Source: Sycobia sp. Sy_11 (taxonomy: Eukaryota > Arthropoda > Insecta > Hymenoptera > Epichrysomallidae). Taken from it: DNA of 64,000 bases. The notes beneath the pieces are model-generated. The model was not told where the DNA came from. It worked only from the letters and a program-made list of their open reading frames with translations, and searched no databases. Position 1 is the first letter of the stretch. Each line of letters begins with the position of its first letter. Of this stretch, positions 36,300 through 49,642 are shown in pieces. Position numbers and translations under genes: made by a program. Location of the stretch: positions 124,501 to 188,500 of the forward strand of contig JACCIC010000014.1 in the NCBI GenBank assembly GCA_018907035.1, written 5' to 3'.

Positions 36300-37990
36300 G
36301 CGCGACGTCGCGCATAGTTGCGGAAGGCGATAGGGGGGGGGGTGGGAGGTGGGTGAGGCTCCATGCACGCGCGCAGCGGAGAGAGCGGGCGCGCGGAATC
36401 CCTTCTGCGCGACGTTCGCCTTTCTCTTTGTCACGCCTCGCTCGAGCCCGGGCTAAAGTGGTTCCTCGAGCTCGAGACAGCAGCATCGCCAGCAGCCGCG
36501 GCGACGCCGAGAATTCTCCCTCGACGTCAGAGGTGCGCGGTGCACGCATACATACCTATCTATGTATATACTACTCGACTCCGATGCCCTCTCTCCAATG
36601 TAATATAATGATAACAGCCGGCGAATAGAACGCTATTCTACACGGGGGTATATAGTTCTCCGTATCTCTCTCGCTCTCTCGCTCCCCAGTGCGCGCACGA
36701 GCGCGCGCGTTTATTTCGCGAAACTCACCCGCCCGCGACGAGATAACCCCTGCGACGGGAATTTCGCGGGTAATTTATCGCTCTCGATCCGGGCGTACGG
36801 CGCGTTTATTCGAGCCCGTGAGACTTTTGTTCCCAGTCCGGTGTAGGCTGCTGTGGAAGCCGCCCGACGGGCCTCGAACCCTTGCAGGCGCCGTACCGAG
36901 CCTCGAACGGTTGCTCGAGCTCTGAAATTGTTCTTTGCTCGGCTGTTCGGCAACGCGCACCGCTTCGACTACGTGTCGATCAGCAGGCGCGAGCGGGGCT
37001 CGAGGATTCCCCAGCAGTTTTCCGCCGTCTGCATTGCTCGAGTCCGAAATGGACGAAAATCCGATATGCTACGTATCGATTTCGATCCAATCGACCCTAA
37101 TCGATAAGCCGAAGTGTTAATGTTTGACAAAACTATGTATTGTATATACTATCGGTGCGCACTCCTCTGACAATTCGATGAATTCGAACAATCGATGTGT
37201 TTCAACAACTCGAACGACAGTATGTTCAGTTTGTTCAGTATTTTCGACGTACATATTTTGTTTGATTATACTGTTCGAACAGTTCATCGAGTTTAAACAA
37301 TTGCAATGTGCGAACACAACGGCGAACGCTAAAATTTTTTTTTAGAAATCTCAAAACAATCGAGCAGCTCGAACTAGTTCAACTGTTCATTCAAACATAA
37401 TGTTCGAATAAATGTTCGCGCACTAAGGGATAATCAGGGTTAAATATGACCGTCGTAACGCAACCGCGACGTTTCCACGTCGAATTTTTCCTCGTATATT
37501 TCCACAGGACAGCTGTGAAACGCGCTGTCAGGATAGATCATCGCGATTCACGTGTAAATTGTGAAAATGCTGAAAATCGCGACGCTACGTTGTGAACTTC
37601 GACCGGAGGCGTTGAGCCTCGGTGGACACGCGCAGTCTTTGGAAAACTCCGGAAAACGCGCATTTCCTACGCGCGTCGGCAAGAATTATGGAAATCCGAG
37701 CGAATGCGTACGAACGATAAATAAAATACCATAGTTAGCGCATACTGCATTAGGCAAATCACTAGCCGAATCTGGCGTGCGCGAGGTCGAGGACGTCGTC
37801 GGCAGCACCGATCCAGCTGACTAACGCGCGCTGTACCGCCGCGTATCGTCGGAAAATTTCACGAGCTCGCGACTCCTGAAAAAGAGAGGAGGCCGATGCT
37901 GGAAAATTAAGAGGGGGCGTGGGGGATACGAGAGACGACGGTATTTGACCGGGAACGAGCTCTTGTCTAAATGTGTGTCTACGCTGGTGC

Positions 37991-37992
<2 letters not shown>

Positions 37993-38062
<70 letters not shown>
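37993..38062 (+). repeat. (TA)n microsatellite
   Basis: About 70 bp of pure alternating TA, the second longest in the window. Confidence 0.95.
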
Positions 38063-38065
<3 letters not shown>

Positions 38066-38707
38066 TGTTCGCAGAACTTCCGCGGGCTCATTAGCAAGGC
38101 CGGGTCAGTGAGCCGCGCGCTCGCTCTCGGCTCCTCATAATTCCCGTGCATTTTGACCGTGTCGGCGTGTCCGTATCTCCGTGCGCGCGTGCACGAGTGG
38201 GCCGGTACGGGGTGGCTGGCGATGCTCGGGCATTTTTCTTCGGACGCGAGCCCCGCGGTCGCGGCTGCGCGCTAACGAGCTGCAAGATAAACGGCTAATT
38301 AGGGGAGAAAAAGCGTCTGTTTTCCGAGTTTTATATATCTTCATGCGCGCGCGCGCATGCGTTTATTTCAATCTAAGTATGTATGCATATAACTCTGACA
38401 AAAAATGACGCACACACACACACACTAACCCAACCCCTCTCTCTCTCTCGCTCCTCTCTCTCGCTCTTGTAACACCGCCGACCTGCCGGGATTTTCCTCC
38501 GCACCCCTCACGGATCCTTGGTCGAGGCGGGATATTTGCGCAAGAGCCTTTCCTGTATGTGGTGTACAGGTACCGTAGCGATGGAAGGGCGGGAGGAGGG
38601 GGAGGGCACTTTGTTCCCCTCCCTTCGGTTCGTTTTCGGTAATTTACGTTCGTTTCATTTTACTGATGGGTTTACGAGCTCGCGCACCGTTTGCCGACGG
38701 AGCAGTC

Positions 38708-38774
38708 AAAGAGAAAGAGAGAGGGGGAGAAAGAGGGAGACAGGGAGAGAGAGAGAGAGAGAGAGGGAGAGGAA
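38708..38774 (+). repeat. (GA)n microsatellite
   Basis: A GA run interrupted by GGGG and CAGG. Confidence 0.95.
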
Positions 38775-39478
38775 GAATCGTAATTTTTCCATTAATGCAG
38801 CAGCGCGAGATGCGCGCCGAGTAGAATGATATACGTCCTGTTTGCAGGGTCGTTTTCACGACCGGTTTATGATTTTCAGAAGCATTTATCCAGTCCATTT
38901 CTCAGATAAGCAATAAGATAGGAGTATATGTTCTCTTCCCTCCCCCCTCCAACCCCTCCTTTTTATTATTTATTGCCGAGGTACAGGGATAGAGGGATGG
39001 GGATGGGGCTGGAACGGCGATAAAAGGAGTCTCGAAGGTGCCGTCCACCATTGTGTGCAGAAGAAAAAAAAAAGAACAACCATGATCGTCGGCGCGGAAA
39101 TTTATAAAGGTTAAACTAAATTGTTTTCTTACCCTCGAAATAGAAAATCGCTTATATAGCCGATAAACTGCACGATAATGGCCAGACGACGCGCGCCCAT
39201 TACATTAACATCTCAATATCCGGACTTTTTGGTCGGCGCGGGTGGCGGGGGAGGGGGGGGGGTGAGAGAGGGGGAAAAGGTCGCGGGGATCCGATTTTTC
39301 CTTTCGGCAAATTATCGACGCACTCAGCGAAAAAGTTCGAATTTTCGCATGATTGCGCGCGAATCCCCAAACCTCTGTCTCCCAACTCTGCATTAGATTT
39401 GGGAAATGCCGAGGAACAGAAGCTCCCTTTCTCTGTCTTTCTCGGGCGAAATATCGAGGAAATAGAAATGAAGGAGGG

Positions 39479-39480
<2 letters not shown>

Positions 39481-39528
<48 letters not shown>

Positions 39529-39535
39529 GAAAAGA
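39481..39535 (+). repeat. (GA)n microsatellite
   Basis: A nearly pure GA run flanked by GATAGA on both sides. Confidence 0.95.
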
Positions 39536-39721
39536 GGGGGGTGCATGGGGGGATGAGAAAGAGCACGAGTCAAGATAAGGGTATAATACGGAGGAGACGC
39601 GAACCTCGGGAACTCTCGTCGCATCTCGCCATGCGGGTCACGAGCGGGATTTTGAAACCGTCCATTCGCCATTTACCATTCCATTTGTTGCCGCGGCATC
39701 GAAGCTTCCAGTCGCCTTTAG

Positions 39722-39771
<50 letters not shown>
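39722..39771 (+). repeat. (TA)n microsatellite
   Basis: A TA run with one CATATA interruption at its left end. Confidence 0.95.
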
Positions 39772-39773
<2 letters not shown>

Positions 39774-40179
39774 TCCGTTCTCCGGGCTCTTCTCGAGAAC
39801 TCGCGAAACCGCTCTTTTCCTCTCCCCAAGATTTAACCGCGTCGCATTGCCAGGGAGGCCGGGGTAGAGGGGGGGGGGAGAATTAAAGAACGCGCAACAG
39901 TGAGTCGAAGAAACGAGTAGGGGAAGGTGCGAGGAGGGAGGGCACGTACGCGAACACAAATAAACCACCCACGGGTGGTTTAATTGATTGATATAAGGCG
40001 AGCGGGGCAAAATTGGCTGGGCGAGCCCGTGACGCGCTCGAGACGCGACGGTATTCGAGCGCGCGACGACGCGGCTTTTCCCGGATAAATAGGCGTAGGG
40101 ACGTGGGAGGGAAGAGGAATTTGCGAGGAGCGAGAGGGTGGCTCGGGTGATTACTTTTCTCGTGAAATTCATTCGGTTT

Positions 40180-41270
40180 TCGTCAGTTTTGTCGGAAAAT
40201 TCATTAATAATCCATAAATCAGGATAAAAATATTATATTACGCGATGTGCTTAGCTGGGAACAATGGGAATTTTCAGTAAAAAATTGGCGTCAATCATCA
40301 AATCGACATTGAGACTCGTGATTTAGAACCTAAACTAAAAATTGAATTTAAAATCTAAACCTTTGATGTTGGTAATTAATTCCTATAGTAACTAAATCAT
40401 TTAACAGATATTTATAAATATATATTAAATGAAAAAATTAAGCATATATTAAGAATAATTCAGAATATATGATTTAATGATAAAAAGCTGATTTATCCTG
40501 ACTGAAAAAATTTAATTAGGTCTGAAATTGAACGTACATATAGTCAAATTTGATCTAAAATTAACCGAATTGAACGTAAGTGTTTTGAAAGAAGAAAACC
40601 ATAATTCGAATTAAATATTTCTTATTTCATGAGCGGTCCGCAGTTTATGAAATTTTGTTCTATATTCCCATATCGACTGCTTCGAAAGGAACTCGTTTTC
40701 TCAATTCGAGTAAATGAATATCGACTGATTTAAAATTCATGTTCACTTACTCGGAAAGATTAGATTCCTCCATTTAAGATATGAGTATCTATTTGCAGGC
40801 CTTATAAGTAAAATAAATTCGCTAACCGAATGAGTGAAAATTTACTTCAAATAAATGAAAAAAATTATAAATGAAAAAATCTAGCAAACATACGCTTACC
40901 CAATGAGTCAATATGACTGAAAAGAAAATAAAATGATTTAATAAATGCCTACTGACAATAAGGTCGCTATTACCCGTAGATCAAGAAAGCAACTTAATAC
41001 ATCGATCAACATTAAGTCCTGATCATGTCAATGTAAAATAGCGATCGATGTTAGCGATGGTGAATTGAATAATCTGTGATAATCGTCGTAAAATATCTGT
41101 CAACCTCTAGTAACCGGAAAACAGTAGGAAATTCTCAACACACGGCAAAAGTGAAAAAATTCACCCTTAACTTTTCGAATGGTTGAGAATTAAAACAAAT
41201 TAATCTGCTATACGGGTTAAAATTCCTTTAGCTTCGTTCCGTGAAAATGTATTAATATCCCACGTCCGTG
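40180..41270. other. AT-rich island; nothing recognised
   Basis: AT-rich, stops in all frames, no microsatellite and no recognised transposon protein. The sharp change from GC-rich flanks suggests old inserted sequence, but no termini were found. Confidence 0.4.
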
Positions 41271-42439
41271 TGGATTATTGCGACGTTTAAATCGTCAACG
41301 ATCATTTGCAATGTGAAAAAAGAAAATTTATTTTCTAATTCGCTGCGAGTTTTATTCGAGGAAAGCAGCGACGGAGAGCAAAAAAAAAAAAAAAAAAAAG
41401 AAACACTCGAACCAATCGACAATTATACGAAATTCCGCGTCCCACGTTATATAGTTGGAAAATTTTCACTTAACTTGGCCGCGCGCTAGAAAAGCCATAA
41501 ACTCCATTCCTCCAGTTCGCACCTTAATTGCGTAAGTAGATTAAACGAGGTTTAGCCCGGCGAAGAGAGAGAGAGAGTGAGAGAGAGAGTGTGCGAGGGG
41601 GAGAGAGGAGAGGGTGTGAGGGAGAGAGATAAAGCGGCTGGGGGGGGAGTGGGGTGGGAGATAGAGTGGCCGTTGAAGAAAATGGCGGCGGGCCCGGAGG
41701 AAGGGATGCGGTCGCGGCCGAGGAGTTCGTTAGTCGCATTGTGAGACGGGCGCGCCGGATGTTCCGGGACTTAATCCCCTTTTTCGCCGACTATTATACA
41801 TCCTGTCCTCCGTCTCCCGTTGGTTATGATACCCGCACGACGGAGACACGATTAGCCCCTAATTACACTTACGGCCATTATCTCCGCGTCGTATTATCGG
41901 CTTTCGCTCGTCGTGTTTATATGGGCCGCCGAAAAAGTCCAGCGACAATTCAATTTTCTCTAAGAACGCCTCCACCGTGGAACGAAAAGGTAAAAATCAC
42001 GCTTCTTTCCCTTCTCCCCCCTTTATTTTTTTTTTTGATTGTTATTCTTTGCGTCGCACGTGCGGACGCGATCGAGAAAGTCCAACCAAGTTCTGCGCAA
42101 TCTCCGTCAATGACTTGTCGCGCTAATTTGGAGAGGGGAGAAAAAACACACGCGAGGAGGAATGAAAGAGAGCAAAGGTAAAAGTTCAGCGACGTCGGGT
42201 CCCGCTGCCCATATAGAAAATCCCATATCCCGAGCTTCGATCGCGAAACATTCCCATATAGCCCCTCCCCCCCAAGCCCCAATCGTCCTTCCTTCGATCG
42301 CAGAAGCGGAAGCACAAAGCACGCGATTCCGCGCGATCGGGGAGGCTGGGGGTGGGGGGGGGGCTTAGCGGCACTCGGATGGAATATATACAATATACAC
42401 CGACCCGAGCTCGGGACCGTGCAGGTGACGTTACACTAT

Positions 42440-42470
42440 ACATACACACACACACACACACACACACATA
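42440..42470 (+). repeat. (AC)n microsatellite
   Basis: A CA run of about 28 bp followed by a short AT run. Confidence 0.95.
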
Positions 42471-42676
42471 ATATATATATACATATGTATAAAGGTGGAA
42501 ACTTCGGGAGCAAATCGCGAAAAATGTCGCGTCGTCACAAATCCAAATGAAGAGGATTCGACGATTTTCCCACCCATTTTACCGCTGCGAATTTCAAAGC
42601 GCTGCCTGCGCGCCATTCACCCCCGTTTCTTTCCTCATTCTGTCATTCCTTCCCTCGACCTGTCCCTCTGTCTCTT

Positions 42677-42679
<3 letters not shown>

Positions 42680-42717
<38 letters not shown>
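42680..42717 (+). repeat. (CT)n microsatellite
   Basis: A CT run of about 36 bp. Confidence 0.95.
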
Positions 42718-42718
<1 letters not shown>

Positions 42719-42834
42719 CTCCGCTTCGCCAGTTCCGCCGAGAATCGAGCAAGCTCGGGAAAAGAGCGTTCGGTAAATTTGCGTGAGGCTCCCTTTCTTT
42801 TCATCCCTCTTCGCTCTCTGCCTCTCCGTATCTC

Positions 42835-42851
42835 TATCTCTCTCTCTCACA

Positions 42852-42888
<37 letters not shown>
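42835..42888 (+). repeat. (CT)n microsatellite
   Basis: A CT run with one CACACA interruption. Confidence 0.95.
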
Positions 42889-42891
<3 letters not shown>

Positions 42892-43314
42892 ATCTTGCAC
42901 TTTCTTACTCTCCCTCGGCCCCTCCTCGGCACCTAACGCGAGCATTCGAGAAAGTCGTTGACAAATCGACGCGAAAGCCGGAGCGAACTGCGCAGGGTGC
43001 GGGATCGGCTTCCTTTGTACGAAACGTTCTATTTTCGCCTGTCGTTGTCGCACTCTCCCTCCCGCCCTCTCCCTCGCCCACTTTCTCTCTTCCCCTCTCT
43101 GACTTTCTCCGTTTCTCCGTTCTGTCCTGCTGTATAGCTATATAAGATACTTCGTTCCTTGGCCCCTTCCCGCTCTCCCTTCCACCCGTTTTCTCCCTAT
43201 GGACTCTTTGCTCTTGGTTGGGTTAGGCGCGCGCGTGCCATTTTCCTCCTTCGCTCTATGGCCGGCGTTGCGCGCGATCTCACTCACTGGAATGGATATA
43301 AAAATACGGAAAAT

Positions 43315-43381
43315 CAATGTGTGTGTGTGCGTGTGTGCGCGCGTATGTGTGTGTGTGTGTACGTGCGCGCGCGCGTGTGTA
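43315..43381 (+). repeat. (TG)n/(CG)n compound microsatellite
   Basis: TG runs alternating with CGCG blocks and TATG, entirely alternating purine-pyrimidine over about 65 bp. Confidence 0.9.
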
Positions 43382-43786
43382 GACTCTTTCCAATTTTAGG
43401 ATAAACGAGAGAACATCGATATGCGAACATGCGATATTTCCTGCACGCGGAACTAATAAGTATAGTATACAGATATACAATTTATGCAATGCCGAACAGC
43501 TGCGCTATTGCAAAATAACGGAAAAGAGAGAAATGAAAAACAAACTTCGGAAGGAGGAAGGGGTGAAGATTGATGAGAGAGGGAGCGGTAGAGAGAGAGA
43601 GAGAGAGAGAGGGAGCTAAATGGAAAGAGAGGTCAGACGAGATATAGAGTGGCGGAACCACTGTTACGCGATAGGGGAAGCGAGGCGGAGCGACCGGCGA
43701 CGTTCCAATTGGCCTGTGGGAGGATCGTGAAACCCATCCTGTACATATATATTGAAATACATGATCGCAAACCGTATCTATAGTTT

Positions 43787-43788
<2 letters not shown>

Positions 43789-43856
<68 letters not shown>
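43789..43856 (+). repeat. (TC)n-(TA)n compound microsatellite
   Basis: A short TC run passes directly into about 50 bp of TA. Confidence 0.95.
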
Positions 43857-43859
<3 letters not shown>

Positions 43860-45777
43860 TTAAACAGAATCAAGGTCTATGAGAGGAAGAAAGTGACGTC
43901 TAAGAAGTTGACCTGTGATATTTGACGCGCGAGCTTAACCTCTATCGAGCCCTCGAAAAAAACTGATATTGAAAGATGAAACGGAAAAGTTTTTCGATTT
44001 TTTTTTAATTTTGAGATGAAAATCTACGTTACTCCAATTCCCTATACTTGCATTTAGCATAATGTAAACGATCGCTCTTGTTTTTTTTTTGTATTTATAA
44101 AGGCAACGGCATTAGAAATTCTATTATTTTCGCGATTAATCAGATTAAAATTAGGAACTACGGTATGTGTTCGTGTAATCTTTTACGCGCTAGTGCGTAT
44201 TCTAATATTCAATATTATTTATATTATAATATTAATATTATTTATCCGCCTACCCCCTTTCTACCCTTTCGCACGCACCCCGCGGCCGTGATCTTTTTTT
44301 CATTAAACTTTTTCGCGCCGAGCAACTGTCTCGCTCACGCCTGTTTTTAATGTCAAAGAAATCGATTCCCATTGGTCCATTCAACAATCGGAAAATTACT
44401 TTTCTCGAGCTTGACATTCTTCTTTCAAACATCGTCGGAAGTCGTCGCGGCGCGAACGATCGACCGGGCTCCATATCAACACTATTTCAGCGGATCGGAC
44501 GCAATCGAGACGCAACGCGCGCGCGCATTTAAACGTATTCGGCCTGCGACGCTCGCGCTGTAATACGTCGGATGGATGCGATAGGGAGAATCGAGCCGTC
44601 GAGCGGCCGCCTCGGATCAAATTCCTCTGCGCGATTCTGGTTATCCGCATTTTCACGAAACAAGTGTATCGTCCGTATGGACGGGAAGAAATATTCCGCT
44701 AGGCGTTGATTTGCAAATTGGCAAATTTATTTACGCCGCCGAAGGAGCTCCATTCTCTACTGGTGCGAGAAAATCTTATTACGACTTTAATTGAAATTCG
44801 AGGCTTTTAATAGCAAATTATACATGAAATTACCTCTACGCGTCTAAACGATCATAAAACTACCACGATCGGATTAAGTATAAAATAATATTGCTTTTGC
44901 TGAAAATTCCAAGTTTGTAAGAAAAAAAAAAGAAAAAAGAAACGATATGAACCGATATACGAGTTCAATATCGGCGTGTATAATCCAGAGAATTGAGAAA
45001 TTTTCAAAACAAATCCTATTTAGAAGCGATATTGCACTGCCGACGGAAGAAACAAATGTTTCTGCAATTAAAAAAAAAAAAAAAACCGCGCCAGCGTCGT
45101 AAATTTCAAAAGGATTACATTCTATATGATACGCAAATTTTCCAGTTTGCCGTATATATAATTTATTTCATTCTGGGTGTATAAATTATCCGCTCGCCCT
45201 CGCGCGCGCGCGAATCATTATTACGGTCGTAAAAGAATTACAGCGAACTTCTTTGGCGTGCCGCTGCGGCGCGCGAGCCCCTATGCCGTGTGTAGTCTAT
45301 ACGGTATTTTACACATCCACAGACTCAGCCGAGCGCACGCAAAAGGACCAAAATCACTCCCCATTGAATAATCTCCTTATGACTTGTTGTTGAATAAAAA
45401 ATTTTCACGTCGTTTATCGGTCCACATATAGTACGCGTGCGCGAAAAATGCACCTTGTGAATTTCCATTGTCTCTGAAAGCCGAACTAATAAGAGGACTG
45501 GATGTCGGAACAGCAACGACGAGAAAAACACCGAAATCTTCGTATTTACAGGATCGTCGAGCGCGTAGCCGGAATACGGCAATAAAACCGAATTGATCGT
45601 TTCGCCGGTGCGACGCAGGCATATATACGCAGTTTATATATACATACACATCACGCATTTCGAGCAATTTCGACGAATTTCTCGAGTCATTAATCCGAAG
45701 AAAAAAAAGAATCAAGTCGAGCTCCTATAATCAAGCTTTATGTATACGGCCCTCCTGTTACACACATGCATGCGCAA

Positions 45778-45779
<2 letters not shown>

Positions 45780-45820
<41 letters not shown>
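45780..45820 (+). repeat. (AT)n microsatellite
   Basis: A pure AT run of about 41 bp. Confidence 0.95.
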
Positions 45821-45823
<3 letters not shown>

Positions 45824-46477
45824 ACGAAAGCCGAAAAGACGCTAAACGCGAGCGGCGCTTCCACGCCTCCTCTGTCCTCCCGCCTCGTAGACACGCGCTT
45901 TGAAATTCAAACACCTGGAGCGAACAAGCGCAACTCTACTCTGCCTCGACACGAGGGCTGTATGTGGGGGAGGGGGGGGGGTCGGCGTTGGAGCAGAGGG
46001 AGGCGGATGCGAAAAGCTGACGCGGAACTGCAGACTGTCGGTATATAGGTGGGAGACCGAAGAGGCGATGGGTGGATCGGGGGGTGTGGAGGGCAGGGTA
46101 GACCGACGCAAAGTTCAAGATCTCATTCCCGTGGCTCCGCATCCTCCCCTTTGATAGCGCAAACTTCGCGGCGACGGCGGGCGGTGGGAGGGGGGGGGAC
46201 GGAGCAAGAGGAGGATAAAGAGGAGGAGGAGGAGGAGTAGGGAGTGGTGGCCGGCGGATAGGAGGGCATACAGGTACACAATTCCGTGCACGCGCGAAAT
46301 TACGGGGCGAGGGCGAGCGGGCGCTCGGTCGCTCGCCCGGTGATTAAAATCGGGCGGTCCGGTCGCGCGGCGTGGTTCACCGCGGCCGCGGCTGGGGCTA
46401 ATCGCGGTGAGGGGGGGGGGGAGCTGCGCCCGTGACGTCGAACGCGCGAACGCGCTCGCTCGGTTGGCTCGGCAAAA

Positions 46478-46479
<2 letters not shown>

Positions 46480-46531
<52 letters not shown>

Positions 46532-46552
46532 GATCGATAGATAGATAGATGG
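46480..46552 (+). repeat. (TA)n-(GATA)n compound microsatellite
   Basis: A TA run to 46528 followed after AGATC by four GATA units. Confidence 0.95.
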
Positions 46553-48010
46553 ATATATCTGTATTTATTTGTACTGAACTGTAAAAAACAGCACAATAAA
46601 TTACATGTTCAAAACAAAAACTCGATACGTAAGATATTTCGTGAATGCAGAAAATTTCATAAATTATTAAAATCACGTGAAACACGAGTGCTATTAAACA
46701 ATGCAATAAGTCAGTCTTATCAATATCACAGATAAAATAGTATCATAATTATGTTACAACAAAATATAAATAATGTCTAAACATATGACAATATAACCGA
46801 GCTCATTTCGCACATCGATCAGTCATTGAGATAATATAATTAAAAAAATAGATATACTTACCTCCTCAAATTCGAACAATCCCATCATACGTGCTTAAAA
46901 TTTCAAACTAAATATACAAAGGAGAGGACACGTAGAAAAATTCGCGTATAATTATTGTAAGTCTCGGTCGAGTTTCGACGCGATGTCCTCTTCATTGCGG
47001 ATTCATAATTCTGCCAAGAGATAAAAGATTACGAAACTGTACAAGAAGGTAGTTCCACTAATGAGCAGTTTGAACTGGGAAAGGCGGACGTCCCATCTCG
47101 GTGCTTATATAGGAAGGAGCGAATTTTTATTTATCGCCTGCCCAGACCACTTCTTCGAGCACATATCTGGCGAGGCGAGAGACGATATAATGGGCTAAAT
47201 AGAGTATCATAGCTATGAAACAGCGTCGTATGAAATCTACACATGGCTGTCGCGATAGACATTCCGAAAGAGGTGACGTTCTCGTCACGTCTAAGATCCT
47301 TTACGCGCGGCGCGGAGGAATTTTTGGCAGCGCATGAAGTCCGTTTGTAATCTCGGGGGGAAACCTCGAGCACGACGACTGAGCAGAGTTGTTTCAATGG
47401 AAACTTTCCGGAACAGATGCCAGAGATCCAGTTGCCAATATCAGCACTGATCTCGATAATATTTTTAACGTCTATGCTAGAATTTCGCGCGGTCGAAACA
47501 TTGGTCCGTCCATTAGTCAGTAATAATGAGGCGGATGTCAGACAATCTAGAACTGCCCAGGCATAGAGAATGAGGGCAATTGCGGAGACTCGCCGCTGGA
47601 TGATGAAATATCATAATCCCCGAATCACCAAATCCAATAATATGATACATTACCTCAACTACACGGGGATATTTCTATGTCACGATTTTTATAGACAATT
47701 ATATATAGATAGTTCGAAAAAAAATACTTATTACACTATAAGAACTATAAAATTCCGTTCTCAGGTACAAATAATTAGACTTGACATCTTTATTTTAAAA
47801 TTGCCTATCGGCCACGAGTAATGAAAAATGTAATCAACGCGGATAATGTACTGTTACGAAATTGGTATAAAAAAACAGCGATAACTTGATCAGCAGGATA
47901 AATTCTCCTTAGCATTTCAGATACTAAAGACTCTATACCACATTCGAAGAAGCAATTATAATCAAAAACTAAATAAAAAAAAAAAAAAACAAAAAAAGAC
48001 AATGTATATG
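46553..48010. other. AT-rich island; nothing recognised
   Basis: An AT-rich to balanced stretch without long microsatellites. Frames at 47131-47397 (minus) and 47570-47821 (plus) are short and match nothing I recognise. Confidence 0.4.
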
Positions 48011-48143
48011 TAATAAAATGTATGCAAGTATGTATATACAAACTGAGGAATTCAATCTGGCCGATCGGCACGGCCGACCCCGTCTTTGGACTACATATAA
48101 AAGGATGAAGAAAGCGAAAGGTACGCCGAGATCTCCTTTCAAC

Positions 48144-48148
<5 letters not shown>

Positions 48149-48192
<44 letters not shown>
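48149..48192 (+). repeat. (AT)n microsatellite
   Basis: A pure AT run of about 44 bp. Confidence 0.95.
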
Positions 48193-48194
<2 letters not shown>

Positions 48195-49492
48195 TACGAC
48201 TCTGCTTTCTCCGCTTCACCTCCCGCGCTGCCCGCGCAGACGGCTTATCGCGCTCGCGCGGGCGCGCGCATTCTCCGAGCGCGTTTTTCATTGCCCGGAG
48301 CGCGGCTCGGTGTACGGCGGTAGGGGGCGGGGGGGGGGGGAAGTAAGGCAAGTTTTCCCGTGATTCAAACGGTCGGGGTCCGCCGTCGAGCGGGGTCCCT
48401 CTTGCTATCTGCCTCGCCTCCTCCTCCTCCTCCAACCCTCCTCCCGCCCCCGAAGATCTTTTCGGGCTTTTCGGCCGTGAAGAATAAGGCGCGCGACGGT
48501 GGGGCGGGCGAGGCTTCATCGGCGAGGGGGAGGGGGCAAAAATGGCCTTATCGCCCTTGGCAAACTGTTGGCGACTGCATGCGCGCGCGGCGCGATATAT
48601 ATATATATATACACATATATAGATGCGCATAGCTCCGTAATTTATGAATCGCGAATGAAGGCGCGTCAGCGCGCGAACGAGCCGACGACGAGGCTGGCGA
48701 AGGCGGCCGATGGTCGTGGGAGGGGGATAACCTGCAACGGAAGCGACGGCACGAGCAGCAGCGGCAGCAGCAGAACCTCCGCCGAAAGTTCGAGACGTGC
48801 GGCGAGAAATTAATTGGTCCAGGGGAAGAGGAAAGCTCGCTCTCTCTCTAGCTCTCTCTCTCTCTCTCTCTCTCACTCTCTGTATGTACCCGAGGCTTTT
48901 GGAATAAGCGCGCGCGCGCCGGCGGAAGAGATGCTTCTGGCATGATTAATATATTACACGGGGCTGCTGGGTTCGCCCTCACCCCCCCCCCCTCCGACAA
49001 CTTTTCGTACGGCCGCGCATCGGGATTATTCATCGCCGCGTACCTCCCGCCCCGCGATATTAGTTCCGGCCGTCCGGACCGCCCCGCCGTCGCATTCGAA
49101 GCGAATCAAATATTCAACCCCCCTCCCCCCGCCCGATCCACGCTCTGGCTGGGGCCTTTTTTTGCGCGTGTCCCTCCCTCCTCTCCCCCGCCCACCCCTC
49201 ACTCTCGCTGTATTTCGCCTCCCCTCGTTTATATTTATGAAGAGAGGTCAAAATTGAGGCACGCGGAGGCGAGGAGCCGTGGTCTGGGCTGAGTTCTAGC
49301 GCGCAGACGTGCGGTTATATGCCCGTAGCTGAAAGTGGAGTTGCCGCGGGAAAGAGAGAAACGGTGGCTGTACGTTGCAGGTACGCAGTGTGTCCGTGTG
49401 CATATCTATATACTGTATACACACGCGCATCGGATGGCCTTTCGTCTGGTCCGCTCTCTCCAGTGCTCCTCTTTATTTTTGTTATTTTTTTT

Positions 49493-49498
<6 letters not shown>

Positions 49499-49534
<36 letters not shown>
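49499..49534 (+). repeat. (TA)n microsatellite
   Basis: A TA run between two T-rich stretches. Confidence 0.95.
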
Positions 49535-49536
<2 letters not shown>

Positions 49537-49588
49537 TTTTTTTTGCTCGACAAGTCGCAAGTCAGTCCATTAGTTGCAGACGAAAGAG

Positions 49589-49611
49589 AAGAGACGGAGA
49601 GAGACAGGGAC

Positions 49612-49641
<30 letters not shown>
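49589..49641 (+). repeat. (GA)n microsatellite
   Basis: A GA run with GACAGG interruptions at its left end. Confidence 0.95.

Positions 49642-49642
<1 letters not shown>

Larger units (their letters stand above)
33161..40180. other. No gene seen; microsatellite-dense, CpG-rich domain
   Basis: Ten or more long AT tracts, several GA tracts and short G/C runs. CpG-rich blocks at 36300-36560, 36690-37070 and 38080-38290 carry only low-complexity open frames. The 37120-37420 part is unlike its neighbours: it is AT-richer and full of GTTCGAA-like words. Confidence 0.45.
41271..46479. other. No gene seen; mixed CpG-rich and microsatellite-rich domain
   Basis: Contains a poly-A tract (about 41382-41399), CT/GA tracts, a TG-rich tract at 43315-43381 and AT tracts. 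The 41654-42181 open frame starts at GTG, not ATG, and has no recognisable homology. Confidence 0.45.

Noticed and set aside
36862..36890. Possible minus-strand tRNA T-arm (GGGTTCGAGGCCC)
   Set aside because: Only three stem pairs form and no cloverleaf can be drawn around it.
41654..42181. 175-codon frame with a C-terminal hydrophobic stretch, and a 20-codon ATG frame at 41682 in good start context
   Set aside because: The long frame begins at GTG, the hydrophobic part comes from a T-run, and the small ATG frame ends after 20 codons without a supported splice site.
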